From Haemonchus contortus (Eukaryota; Nematoda; Chromadorea; Rhabditida; Trichostrongylidae): a DNA stretch of 64,000 bases. The DNA lies in NCBI GenBank assembly GCA_000469685.2, contig LS997565.1, positions 10,484,505 through 10,548,504 on the forward strand. The letters run 5' to 3'. Made by a program: the position numbers and the translations under genes. Positions 49,491 through 59,885 of the stretch are shown one piece after another. Under the pieces are notes generated by a model. That model saw nothing but the letters and a program-made list of their open reading frames with translations, was not told the DNA's origin and ran no database searches. The first letter of the stretch is position 1. Every line of letters starts with the position of its first letter.

Positions 49491-52400
49491 TCAAACATGT
49501 AGGTAAGGTTGTCGTCCTTCGCAGTTTATGACCAACGTAGGATAATCCGGTAGTCCTTCTGGCCTTTCCTGGACGTTCTCGTTAGCGACGTCTACCTCAT
49601 TTACTATTTCATCGTAGCTTGGTGGCAGGGACGGTTTCTGGAGGAGTAGAATACCGAATAGTAAAAAATATTGCGTAAATTATATTGTTAGAATAAATTG
49701 TATCTGAAAAGTTTCCAAGAGCCACTTACGTCACAATCCTCCTCCGCATGAGGCCTAGAAGTTTTAGAGAATTCATCTGAAAAAGGAGGCATTACTATCC
49801 GTGACAGATACATTCCGCAAGATTACCGTCTATTCAATCACATGAATTGACAAAAAATGAGGAACACCATCTGACTGTATCTTACCGATTATCACCCAAC
49901 GTAAGGCTTGATACATCACTTTATCACCTATTAACTCAAATGCAAGTTCACGATGAAAATGGTTCCTGAAATATCCCTCTCGAACAAATTTTGGGCCCCT
50001 CGAATATCATATGTGGTGCTGTCAGGTCGGAAAATGGTCTAGCCATGGAATTATAAAGCCTCAATGATAGCACCGTGTGAGTCTTTGGACGAGTGTCACC
50101 GGCGTTGTAGAGGCTGCATCCCAAGAGAACCACGATGGAAGTTCAAACAACCTGTCATGACCAATAGCTGCAGCAGTTCTGTACAGTTCTGGCTTGATTT
50201 AGTCATCTCTTTGCGCAATTGCAACAACCAAATCTCGTCCAAATACCCCTTCCACGTTATTTCCGTCATGACAATCTCGTCCAAACTCTATTTTCACTAG
50301 TTTTGAGAAGCCTTCTTTCTAACACAATCGGCGAGTTTTCCCTTTCCCTTCACCAAAGATGAACTGTTCCCACCCTACACTTCCGCTTATCGTCTAGAAA
50401 GGGGGTACCTCGAGGTTATCGTGGACTGTGCCTTTACGTAAGACTCAGTACAATTGTTACGATGCTATGCTTCACACATGCCCAGAGGGGAAAGAAAACG
50501 AGCCTGAACAGCTTCTCCGCTCGTCTTTAGCATACATGCCAAGTGCACTTGTCGGCAACAATTAGATCTTTTCTTTTGGATCTGAACAGTCCCATTGCGT
50601 GATCCTACAAACCGGTCTTTTGAATCAAATGAGAACTGGTTTAGATTGGAGCGGTGCCCTTCATTAGCGTGTTAGCAATGGAAAAAGTTCGAGAAAAAGG
50701 TGATTCTTCCACTGCAATGTTGGCGTATATCAGATGCTCGTCAGAGACCGTTGACAAATTTCTTCCTACGGCGTTCTTGGAATGATTTCAATTACAAAAA
50801 CGAAATCCATTGCAGCAATACACAACCGAAACCTGAATTCTATTCACTTATTCGATTCTTGTATCTTCACTGAGCGGAAGAGGAGAGATTTCATCGGTCG
50901 TCCACTCACCCACCGCCACCGGGAGACGGGCGTTAGGAACGATTCTGGGTGATCGATTCGCCGCACGCGGCTGTCGCGGACCACTCATTCGCCGTCATTA
51001 CAGCTCTAGCGTTCTTCATACAGCTCAATCGATATGAGATCATTATTTTATGCATAATTCTACTATTAGTACTTTTGTTCTTGTATTTCGTATCTACTGC
51101 TGCATCCTGCTACATTCCTTCGCGCGCGACGCCCCTCTCACCGCGACGCGACCATTTCGTTCCTAACGCACCACACCCCACCGCCATCTACACCCCCCCC
51201 CCTCCCATTCACCCATTCAAGGTAATCATAACCGTCTCCGAAAGTATGAAAATAGCAACAACCCAATAAAGATTCGATTCGGAATTTTGAAATGCTTACA
51301 AGGCATTTCACAAGGAGGAGTTTATCGGACTCTTCCTGAAGGTGCGAAAAATGATCGGGAACCGCCATTCGTCTTGATTTTTTGCCACGTACTAATCTAA
51401 TCATAGCGAGTTTTGCCGACAGAACCTCTCGATTGAAATGAAGGACAGCTTTCTGGAGGTTGATTTTTTACATTGAAAAACCTACTGATGACGTAATAGT
51501 TCGTCTTCTTCCGGCGCAAATAGCACACTACTGTAACAGCCACAGCCGTCAGAGCTATTACCACCAGCACGAAATGCAACTGAAAAGCATAAAAATCATC
51601 AGAAAAATAATTATGTTTCCACCATCGAGTGATCGCATCACACTTAAGGATGGGCTTACCTTTCTCTTTGAAGCGGGATGCGTTGAATGTGCGATGGGTT
51701 ACAAGGAAATCATTTGGGTATTATTTGATTTCAGGGCTAGCCCAAGGAGCTCGCCAGGTAACCTGTACTTGGAACTTCGGTTTGGGAATTCCCAACGTGC
51801 TAGCGGAGCTAGAAGTACAAGCCTTTTCATCTTGTAATGTTCATCAATGTATTTTTGCTTGCTCTCGTTTGTACTTACTAAGTAACTTAGTGTTTAAGAA
51901 CACTGAAAATGACTCCCGAATGACCTAAGATAAGTTTGAATGTGAGCTATACACATAGGGTGGAGTTGTTAGGGCCAGTAAAACTTGGGCTTTTTCTCCT
52001 CTCCCGTCTCCCTTAAAAAATTCCACATAGGCCAAATAGGCATTCAAAAAATGAAGGGCGCTCCAAACTAACGGATCGGAGGACTCGTTAATTTTCGCAC
52101 TCGCGCTTCATTCACTATTATTTAGTTGTACAAGAATGTTTTTTTTGTAATTCGCATAGTTACCAGGGTGGAACTTCTGATATGTTCAACGTGGTTTAGG
52201 CGATCTATTGCGACACTCAATTGAGGAATCGCGAGGATATCGTAGGACTACTTGTAACTTCAAGAAATACCATACGGATGGCAATTCAATGAATTAGAAA
52301 AGCAGAAACAATCAGGGACAAATTCGTAAAAGATAGAAAGGGCAAGGTTTTTGATAATAATAGATCTATTAAAATAGCCCGTTTGTAAGTCGAACGCAGT

Positions 52401-53653
52401 CCTATGTTATCCTCCGGGAGGAGGGGAATGAAGCAGGAAGTCAAAGTGAGGAGGGTCGCTTCAGTGGAGATTGCATAACTCTACCTTCTTTCCTGACGAG
52501 ATTTCCATGATAGAGTCAACCCTCAGCAAACAAAATGATCGTATTCTTGCCGAGAACATCGATCCGATTTCTTTTTTAGGAGTAGCCCCCCCCCCCCCCC
52601 CTCTTGACTTCACAGTTTGGTTTTAGGGGAGATTTCCTCGTACAAAGGATATTGAGAGACACTTGAAGACACGGCTTTGAAAATCTTACGAACCCCGCAA
52701 GAAAGTTCGTGGCCTGAAAGATTCCGAGGACATCGAATGCTCTATTTCCCCTTCTGCATCAAATACATGCGGCTGGCTAGCTAAGATCTCTATATTCGAG
52801 TGTTCTAGCCACTGAACTGTCAAGGGAAAATACCGGACTGAACCTTCCCCAAAGGTAATCACTTGATCAATGTATGAACTGGGGGCATTTAATCCGTGAT
52901 CCGTGTTCAAAGCTTAACAGTTCGATTTTTCCCTGGGAAGCGCGAGGCTAAAAAATGCTGTCGTATTGGCCCTGCCCTTGATAATGACCCTAATGACCCT
53001 GATCCAGGTCTGCACCCTCTCTCAGGCCGGAGATAGACAGTACCCCGTCTGCCTATCGCAGTTCACGGGTAAATTATGCTCTCTTGGGACGAGAATCGAA
53101 AAATCAGGTAAAAATACATGAAACAATAGTAACGACTCACCAATATGAAAACAATCCAATGGCTGTTATCTGGGGTCCAGAAACTATAATCGTCATCATG
53201 GTAGGCTTCTTCCTCGGAATCTTCCCCACTGTACGGCAGAAACTCCATGACGGGTTCTGTGCGTCGTGGCGGGAGTCTGAGACTGGAAACGAAACACATG
53301 ATATAGTCGTAAAGAGGTCCAATACCGATGAAAAAGTTGCCCGATTTGCAATAGTGTAAGATCTGGGTGAACGAACAATGCCTTTTTTGGGATTAGACGA
53401 TTTCCCAATAGTAGCTCATTGGTTATCCATTTGTCTGAGACGCAAATAGAAAAAATACGAAGTTTCAGAGACTTCCAAGAGTTTTAGAGACAATAGCGCT
53501 TACCCGAGCTGGTCTTGTCTGATGCAGGTATTGCCTTGAAGGCAAGATTGGGCGAAATAGCTAGGAGCGCCAAGTCCCGCTTACGTGTCCCACGTAATCG
53601 AATCGCGACTATACCAAGCAGAAGAATAAAAAAAGCACCCTGGCAAGTTTCAT
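49491..53653 (-). CDS. type I membrane protein with PPSY cytoplasmic motif, unrecognised
   Basis: Well-supported exons, high to low: 53141-53282, 51426-51579, 49730-49776, 49491-49637. Phases between these fit. The first encodes an acidic outer segment (GEDSEEEAYHDDDY) and the start of the helix WIVFIL. The second completes it (LHFVLVVIALTAVAVTVVCY) and adds a basic LRRKK stop-transfer. The tail carries LPPSYDEIV, a PPxY motif of the kind bound by WW domains of Nedd4-family ubiquitin ligases. The stop is at 49491-49493 and AATAAA (minus) at 49400-49405. A signal-peptide exon (53615-53653, MKLARVLFLFFCL) and a 57-base exon (53504-53560) lie just upstream, but joining them to 53282 breaks phase, so the 5' part is unsettled. 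I recognise no family; an adaptor or receptor tuned by ubiquitination is inference. Confidence 0.62.
49937..50435 (+). repeat. MITE family B, copy with both ends
   Basis: The left end ATGCAAGTTCACGATGAAA faces a right end reading TTATCGTGGACTGTGCCTTT, its approximate inverse, so the element has terminal inverted repeats of about 20 bases and is near 500 bases long. It lies just upstream (minus-strand sense) of the last two PPSY-protein exons, in the intron. Confidence 0.55.
50930..51169. repeat. MITE family C with perfect terminal inverted repeats
   Basis: GCGTTAGGAACGA at 50930-50942 is exactly inverted as TCGTTCCTAACGC at 51157-51169. Inner ends are CG-rich (CGCACGCGGCTGTCGCGG on the left, CGCGCGCGACGCCCCTCTC on the right). 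It is about 240 bases and non-coding. Partial relatives are at 45151 and near 55950. It sits in an intron of the PPSY protein. Confidence 0.7.
52586..52601. repeat. C16 homopolymer
   Basis: A run of 16 C in an intron of the PPSY protein. Length is likely unreliable. Confidence 0.9.
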
Positions 53654-53924
53654 ATCAGAAACTTTTCGCGAAATTGATTGAAAAAGTGCGATTGACCACG
53701 ACTGACGGATGACATCCGTTTGCGGTGAATTCAGTCGTGGTTGAGATCAGCACAGAACAATATTAAGGATACACCACAGGACCGATAGAAAGTTCAGCGT
53801 GATTAGAAGTGCGCTCATACTTCCGCGGACCCGTAGGCCGTATTTCCAGTGTACTGTTGCGACTCAAACGTCATTTACTTTCAAAGCATCCAGATCGGGT
53901 TGATGGGAGGAATTAGATCCACCA

Positions 53925-54251
53925 CAGTTTTATGACGCCGAGGGCCAAGGGCGCCGAGATTTCAGCTGTTGCAATCTTACTACATCAGGCCAGACCTCTA
54001 CAGAACTGCCTTCCACTGCCGCAGTGGGTCATGAAAAGTTGCTTGAACTTCCTACATGGGTTCCCTTGTGATCGGTGCAGGCTCTACAGTGCCAGTGTAA
54101 CTCGTCCTAGGATACACACGGTGCAATCTTCATAACGCCCTTTATAGGCCGTTTTCCGACCTGACAGCGTCATGTATGGTATATGAGGGGGCACAAATTT
54201 ATCCTAGGGGGATATATCATAAGCCACCTTTATCGTGAACTGTGCCTTAAC
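53925..54251 (-). repeat. MITE family B copy
   Basis: Ends with TTTATCGTGAACTGTGCCTTAA (the inverse of the family end). Its interior aligns by eye with 49937-50200 in reverse, including CCGTTTTCCGACCTGACAGCG. It lies about 270 bases upstream of the putative signal-peptide exon of the PPSY protein. Confidence 0.6.
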
Positions 54252-54274
54252 TTCAAAATAAAATAATGAATAAC

Positions 54275-54304
54275 AATAAATAAATAAATAAATAAATAAA
54301 TAAA
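54275..54304. repeat. (AATA)n microsatellite
   Basis: About seven uninterrupted AATA units directly outside the MITE family B copy. Confidence 0.85.
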
Positions 54305-54378
54305 CTTGATCTCGAAGATTTGGTGAAGTGGGAAGATTTTTGGTCGGATAACTTCACAAACTTGATTCCATCCATTCA

Positions 54379-54414
54379 GGCTCCGAAGAAGGTGGATTTG
54401 CCGAAACGTAAGCC
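54379..54414 (+). ncRNA. hammerhead-ribozyme-like motif (Penelope type)
   Basis: GGCT and AGCC at the ends form a 4-bp stem I around CCGAAGA (consensus CUGANGA, one mismatch), a short stem II (GGT/GCC), GAAAC and the cleavable triplet GTA. This order (stem I, CUGANGA, stem II, GAAAC, NUH, stem I) is the type I hammerhead arrangement common in Penelope-like element ends. No element coding region was found next to it, so it may be a solo end. The C in place of U4 may reduce activity. Confidence 0.4.
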
Positions 54415-57043
54415 GTAGTGGTAACGTATTGTCAACCTAGTGTGGAGTTAATCACTAAAGTTATCTTCTCAGTATATGGCCCTAAAGAACATATCTTAGG
54501 GGACCTTAGAGTGAGTGAGAATTGTGAGATTTTTCGAGCAAACACGATAGCAAAAATGTGCATAGCGGGAACACATGAAAATATACACAGTATGAAACAG
54601 GAAATTAGGCGGTAAGAAAGAAGATGCCGGCCGTCAGTGTGGCAAAATGGCAAAAGCCTCTTTAGAAGTAATTAGGCTACAAAAAAAGAATAATCACCCT
54701 CCCAATTGGCGGCACTCCAAATATCTGGGTGAGTGCTTGGCCGAGCTACTATGCTCTCATTTCGAACGCCCTCGTTGACTGTTTGTCCCGAAACAGAGGG
54801 ATGCAAGCAGCGGACTACTTTCGATATACATCTAACACTCAAAATCAGCGACCTATTTCAACTTTCTATTCCTTCTGAATTCACTGCCATCGGGTATGGG
54901 CTCATGGGTAAAAACTTCGATCCGTTCACAGACTGCTCGGAACTTCCGACAGAACAGTCCATGGTATGAAGCCTTGAAAAAACTAGGACACTCAGATGCA
55001 TCGGAGCATTCTGGAAACTCTTAAGGTGAGGCAATAACGATGCTGATGATTCATTTTATCGAACTGTGTTGTGAAGGAATAAACTCTCCACAGCTCATTC
55101 AACTGCTACTCCCTCCTCGAGAAAGGGGCATGGGGAAGCAAATCACCTTCTCATGTTGTCCGAAGCTCAAGAAGCGGTCAGTGAGGCACGAGCGGTATAT
55201 TCCTAAAGCATCTTCACTATTCCAACTATACCCCTACATTCTACAAGATTGGTCATGCCTATTCAACGAAATTTACGCTCTTCTTGCTTATCTCGTTACT
55301 CCTTCGAACGCCAGCAACATTCAGAGTGACCAATCCGATGAGAAGCCTTTGCACGATAAGAACAGTTCCACAGGTATCATCTAGAGCCAGAACGGAGTAA
55401 GCTGACTGGCTGTTCTACGAGAGCCTGTTTGACGGCTCAAAAAACATGGTGAATAAGTGTCCAAGTCCAGTTATTGGTCATATCACATCTCATAACTGGC
55501 CTAGTCCATCAAAACCTAAAAACTAGGCAATCGCAGCGACATAGCTGATCTCCGACCACAACTGGAAGACTTCTGGTTTCCTCAACCACCTAATAGGGAC
55601 TGGAAACATGCCACACCGACGGGCCGTTGGATGATGAGTCCAATGCTGTTTTGGAATGGCAGGATGGCATGTTTCCAATTCCCCATTATGTAGTCCCCAC
55701 AGTTGTTCTTTGGCCATAATAGGACATTGCGGAATGGTTCTTGAAGAGTTAAGGATCATCTGCCATCAAGCTTAGCACGAACCAAAAAGGTACTAGACAA
55801 CCTCACATTAAATGAATCTTGGCCTCAGCCCAAGGTCCTCAACACAAGGGTTTTTCACTTTTCCTCAGAGGGCACGCTCACAACGTGATTCCCATATAGC
55901 ACTTTCGCTGCGTACTTGATAAGGAAATTGGAAAAAAATTTTAGTCCACGGCACGCCCCTCCCTGCGACGCGATATGGACTGTATTTCGTTCTTATTGTA
56001 AACAAATGATCCAGTACCTCAATGGTTTTTGCTGGATTTGTTGTTCACACAAAGGACCACAATAACCATCAAAACACTCGCAAATCTGAAAACCAAAAAT
56101 TTTTGGATCTTGAAATCTTGCAATTCTCCAATCTAAGAAAGAGCATGAAAACAAGTCAAGTTTTTCAATCAGAAGGTCGGGTGATTTATCAAAAGATAAC
56201 TCTTATGTGGTAACCTACACTTCGAAGAAGTTTTAACGACAGTGAGACAGCACCTCAATCATTTCGTCAGTCCCAGGCAAACATCGGGCTTTAACTGCTG
56301 CCATGTGCTCGATTTCAGGATAGGAACAGCTGAAAAAATGATTTCTTTAACGTTCTTCTTAGAAACGCTCTTGGTTCGAACCCTTCGTCAAAATCTCATC
56401 CCCCCCCCATCATCACTTCTTGAACTTCATTTATAAAAGCTGAATCAGAGATGTAAATGACCATTCGGGATCGTGGAAAGGGCGAAGCTCGTGAGATCAT
56501 CACTGCTTAAACAGAATCCCTTCCCAAGCTTAGCACTTCCACACCTCCTCTCGACTGGCTGTGCTTTAGAGCACGGAGTAACTCGAATGGGGCAGTAACT
56601 GGGAGACGATCAAACCTTTCGCCTGAGGTCTTCTTTTGTCTACTCGCCTGGAGTTCCGGATCAAATTTGTTCGTATCGAGCTCACTTGTCGGCAGTTCCT
56701 TGTGCTGTTGCCTCTCTATGCATATTGGACCAGGGCCAGTATCACATGAAGAAGCCTTTTTTCATAAGGAAAACAGCTTCTCAGAAGATATGAGAAGGTC
56801 CAAGCAGTTGCTCCTTTATGCGAACATCTTGTTTCGCTCTCTCTTTCTCTCACAGTTGCCTTCATTACTCTAGTTAAGCATACATCATGTAAAACTCCCT
56901 GTCCTTGGACTTTGTCCTCAATTTTTCTTACATTCACCTTTCCCCTTTCTTAGTTGTTTTTAGAGGACCATGGCCTTGCAGCCTCTGCTTTTGAGTTGTT
57001 TGGCATAGCCTTGGATGTATTAAATGAAAGGGATAAAGTTTTA
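54415..57043. other. gene-free stretch
   Basis: No supported exon. The right end of a MITE family C-like element lies near 55950-56000 (CGCCCCTCCCTGCGACGCG then TTTCGTTCTT). Frames at 54733-54969 (+), 55040-55384 (+), 55523-55759 (-) and 56716-56937 (-) have no recognised domain. Confidence 0.35.
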
Positions 57044-57322
57044 GCGTTAATCAGTCCTGTCTCAGGGATGCGCCCTCGCACTCGACTCCATTCAGAATCG
57101 TGGTGGCGTAATGAGGGCGTACTTGGCCTATACAATGACATGAGGTGGCCAGCCGATGTACAAGTCAGTGCTTTCATCCTCTCACACGAGTCTGGTACCA
57201 ATTAACCGACCCTGGAGGCATGGAAGGCTTGGCTGGCCTAGGCGGGCATCGATCCGGGGTTTGAACCCCGTGACTGTGCGTGTGAGATAGTGCGCCACCT
57301 GCCACTACACCAACTTCGCCCC
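57044..57322 (-). repeat. tRNA-derived SINE, full-length copy
   Basis: Reverse copy. In its own sense it begins GGCGAAGTTGGTGTAGTGG, has the B box GGTTCAAACCCC, and ends CGAGGGCGCATCCCTGAGAC. Almost collinear with the copy at 1672-1948. It ends 26 bases before the Penelope-like element. Confidence 0.75.
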
Positions 57323-57348
57323 TATTATATCAATTAACAAATAAATAA

Positions 57349-57742
57349 ACTATTATTTGTCAACTCTTCTGTGCCATACAGGTTTTTAATGGTGGAATCT
57401 TTATTTGCCTGACGTTTCGACTATCTCGTCGTTATCGAGGGCCTAAAAGCGTATCGCAACTTTATAGTGTTACCTATCACGCTTGACGTAGACCAGCTCT
57501 TAACTAGTTGCAACTCAGGCTGATGAACTTACAACTAATAAGAAACTCCGACAAGTCACTCACGTCAATTCCACCAATACCGAACAGTCGCTCAATTTTA
57601 GTGACGATAGAGCAATTGAGACAGCCCGGTCAACCACGACCTATTTATAGAATCGTGACGTGACGCGTATCAGTCTCACTATCAAAGCTCACACAGAGGG
57701 ATGTAAGGCAAGAGGTCACCAGTTATATTGATGCACTCATTC
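57349..57742 (-). repeat. left inverted arm of the Penelope-like element
   Basis: Reverse complement of the right arm with only scattered single-base differences (for example CGAGGGCC against CCTTCG near the ribozyme-like motif). It starts ACTATTATTTGTCAACTC and ends GATGCACTCATTC. Confidence 0.88.
57407..57442 (-). ncRNA. hammerhead-like motif in the left arm
   Basis: Inverted copy of the motif in the right arm. One base change weakens stem I (GCCC against AGGC). Confidence 0.3.
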
Positions 57743-58221
57743 CATCTAGCCAATGACGTTTTCTTGGTGAACACACCGAGAGAAAACATCAAACACCAGT
57801 TGGTTAGAAATCGTCTCTATGACCGGAATTGCATCATGGATAACTGCGTGATCTGCCCATATGGAAAAGTAGGAGACTGTGCACAAAGAGCTGTGGTTTG
57901 CCAACTTCAGTGTTTAGCTTGTGATGCTTGCTATATTGGAGAAACTGGGAGACAGCTATGCGTTCGTGTGAAAGAACATCTAGCCAGCAAACGAAGGTCT
58001 TGCTCGATTGCACCGCTTGGGAAGCACAGAAGGGAAGGTCATGCTGGTTGTGAATTTGACGTTAAGTGCACGATTCTGGCCCACGAGGACAGTATTGGCG
58101 CCAGAAAAACTCTTTCTCGGCTTTCTGGATAATACACAGAAATCCGAGCATGAATAACAAGAATGAGTGCATCAATATAACTGGTGACCTCTTGCCTTAC
58201 ATCCCTCTGTGTGAGCTTTGA
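57728..58221 (+). pseudogene. GIY-YIG endonuclease domain of a Penelope-like element, frameshifted
   Basis: The frame from about 57731 encodes Cys-rich CVICPYGKVGDC and CLACDACYIGETGRQLC, then RVKEH and GKHRREGH. This is the EN domain of Penelope-like elements: the YIG core, the Arg and Glu-His of the catalytic helix, and linked zinc-binding cysteines. The frame stops at about 58132. In the next frame the expected C-terminal continuation resumes (SAFWIIHRNPSMN, then ITGDLLPYIPLCEL and stop at 58219-58221), so one frameshift lies near 58105-58120. The domain runs 60 bases into the right arm. The upstream reverse transcriptase is absent, so no active element is possible. Confidence 0.82.
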
Positions 58222-58554
58222 TAGTGAGACTGATACGCGTCACGTCACGATTCTATAAATAGGTCGTGGTTGACCGGGCTGTCTCAATTGCTCTATCGTC
58301 ACTAAAATTGAGCAACTGTTCGGTATTGGTGGAATTGACGTGAGTGACTTGTCGGAGTTTCTTATTAGTTGTAAGTTCATCAGCCTGAGTTGCAACTAGT
58401 TAAGAGCTGGTCTACGTCAAGCGTGATAGGTAACACTATAAAGTTGCAATACGCTTTTAGGCCTTCGATAACGACGAGATAGTCGAAACGTCAGGCAAAT
58501 AAAGATTCCACCATTAAAAACCTGTATGGCACAGAAGAGTTGACAAATAATAGT
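58161..58554 (+). repeat. right inverted arm of the Penelope-like element
   Basis: Begins with the last coding bases of the endonuclease (GAATGAGTGC...), then the 3' untranslated part with CGAAACGTCAGGCAAATAAA, ending ACAAATAATAGT. It pairs with the left arm over its full 394 bases. Confidence 0.88.
58461..58496 (+). ncRNA. hammerhead-like motif in the right arm
   Basis: GCCT and AGGC at the ends can form stem I; between them are a degenerate CUGANGA (ACGACGA), a 2-bp stem II (GA/TC), GAAAC and the triplet GTC. Such motifs are known in Penelope-like pLTRs. The first two core bases are changed, so self-cleavage is doubtful. Confidence 0.35.
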
Positions 58555-58792
58555 ACAGATGCCAAGGTTTAAAGAAAGGCGAACATGGAGATTGCTTCAC
58601 ATAAATAAACTGTTGTAAGGGAACACTGTCGATATAGAGTCTTCTAGATGCAGACTAATTTTTACGCAGAAAATGCTTAAAAACGCAGATATCTGCATAA
58701 ATCGGCTTCTCTCTGGGTAAAAATGCACTAGACTGCTCAAAAACGCTATAAATGCGTCCTCTGTCTATCCTTTCTATGCCGTTAATGTTAAG

Positions 58793-58846
58793 GGGATCTC
58801 TCATGAGTCATTTTTAATTGTGAATTGTGCCTTCAAGTTCTGATGG
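58793..58846 (-). repeat. MITE family B terminal fragment
   Basis: Ends TTAATTGTGAATTGTGCCTTCAA, matching the inverse of the family end. Only about 50 bases remain. Confidence 0.45.
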
Positions 58847-59046
58847 CCTAGTGCATAATTGTTATGTGACAAATTAAATTTCCAGTAGCTTTTTTCCAAC
58901 TTCAAAAGCCGATGACAGGTGACCATCTGTAGCCCGTTATCGGAAAGTCGAATCAGAGGTCCTTATCAGAACTTTTTGTTAGAACTTCTCTTCTGTCGGT
59001 CTAATCTAATCCCTCCCCCACTATTATGCCACTTCACTAACCTCAC

Positions 59047-59885
59047 GTTTCGAGGTCTTCCACTGACACATCGATGAATACGTTCACATCTGAGGCCATA
59101 GAAATGTGGACGACAAATGCATCGATGACGGTGACGTAGCCAGGTCCCGACTGGGTCGCAATTCAAAATCGATGCAATAATCACTGGATCTAAAATTATG
59201 GAGCAATCAAGTACCTTATGGATGAGAAAGTTCGTGGCCAATTAAGGTATCGTTTTGCCCCGAGACACAGGAGGTCACAACAATCGCTCCAGATGGAGGT
59301 TTATCGGAGTGGTAAGCTGGCTGCACTCCTACCCACTGCCGACGGTTTTTTTCTGGGATTGCAAGCTGTTAACCAAAATTTTTGAGGGCAGCCAAGAAGA
59401 TTCACACTAGTGGAGCCAATTTGCGATGCATTAAGTCAAAGTTATGGTTCAGCATGGTTAGCTCCGCTGTGACTGCACGAAGGAAGCTCATCTAAGACAG
59501 TTCACTATCATCATGTTAACTTGCCTTATCCGAACGTCTATCGGGAAATTTGAAGTAGATATGAACGAACCGTCACGTATCGTAGCCACTTCAAAAGTAG
59601 GTTTTTCGTACCCGCTCATGTGATACCCGAATCGACGTCTTTCCTGTCCTCTCCACGACCTTCGGTTGGGACCTGACAAGATCCAGCACTTCAATGAAAG
59701 CACCTTCCTACTCGCTAGAGATTTTTGTCGATTGATTTTTGGATTTTTCGGGGGATTTCGGTCTGATAGTTACAATTAACAACTTTTTCGAGATATTCTC
59801 TCTACCTTTTCAAAGTTTCTCCCGCACTTATAGGCGCAGTCACGATCAGATTGGTAGTACATGCGCTTTGGGAAGAAATTCTTGC
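59047..59885 (-). CDS. secreted or membrane protein with an EGF-like module, partial gene
   Basis: Four exons, high to low: 59806-59885, 59521-59688, 59269-59365, 59047-59189. Joints 1-2 and 2-3 are phase 0 and joint 3-4 phase 1, all open. The first two give a Cys-bearing region (RDCAYKCGRNFEKCWIL). The last gives an EGF-like pattern: CDPVGTW, then CICRPHFYGLRCE and C, with the usual CxC...FxGxxCE spacing. The donor of exon 3 (CTCCT|GTGTCT) is weak. Exon 2's acceptor TTGAAG is unusual but resembles one in the transporter gene. The start, remaining exons and stop were not found. The exon at 59047 has a good donor (AAC|GTGAGG), so the gene should continue toward lower coordinates, across or past the Penelope-like element. 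Family not recognised. Confidence 0.5.

Larger units (their letters stand above)
57349..58554 (+). mobile_element. Penelope-like retroelement fragment with inverted arms
   Basis: A 1206-base unit made of two nearly identical 394-base arms in inverted orientation (57349-57742 and 58161-58554) around a 418-base centre coding a GIY-YIG endonuclease domain. Penelope-like elements encode a reverse transcriptase followed by such an endonuclease and are often flanked by partial terminal repeats (pLTRs) in direct or inverted order. The reverse transcriptase is missing here. The right arm contains the last codons of the endonuclease frame plus the 3' untranslated part, so the left arm is an inverted copy of the element's own 3' end. 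Confidence 0.85.

Noticed and set aside
52686..52910. 74-codon minus-strand frame as an extra exon of the PPSY protein
   Set aside because: It ends with a good donor (GGTTC|GTAAGA), but in phase 2 between two phase-0 neighbours, so it cannot be inserted.
59216..59268. GHELSH, resembling a zinc-protease HExxH motif
   Set aside because: It lies between an open exon and a TAA and is best read as the intron before the EGF-like exon. No protease sequence surrounds it.
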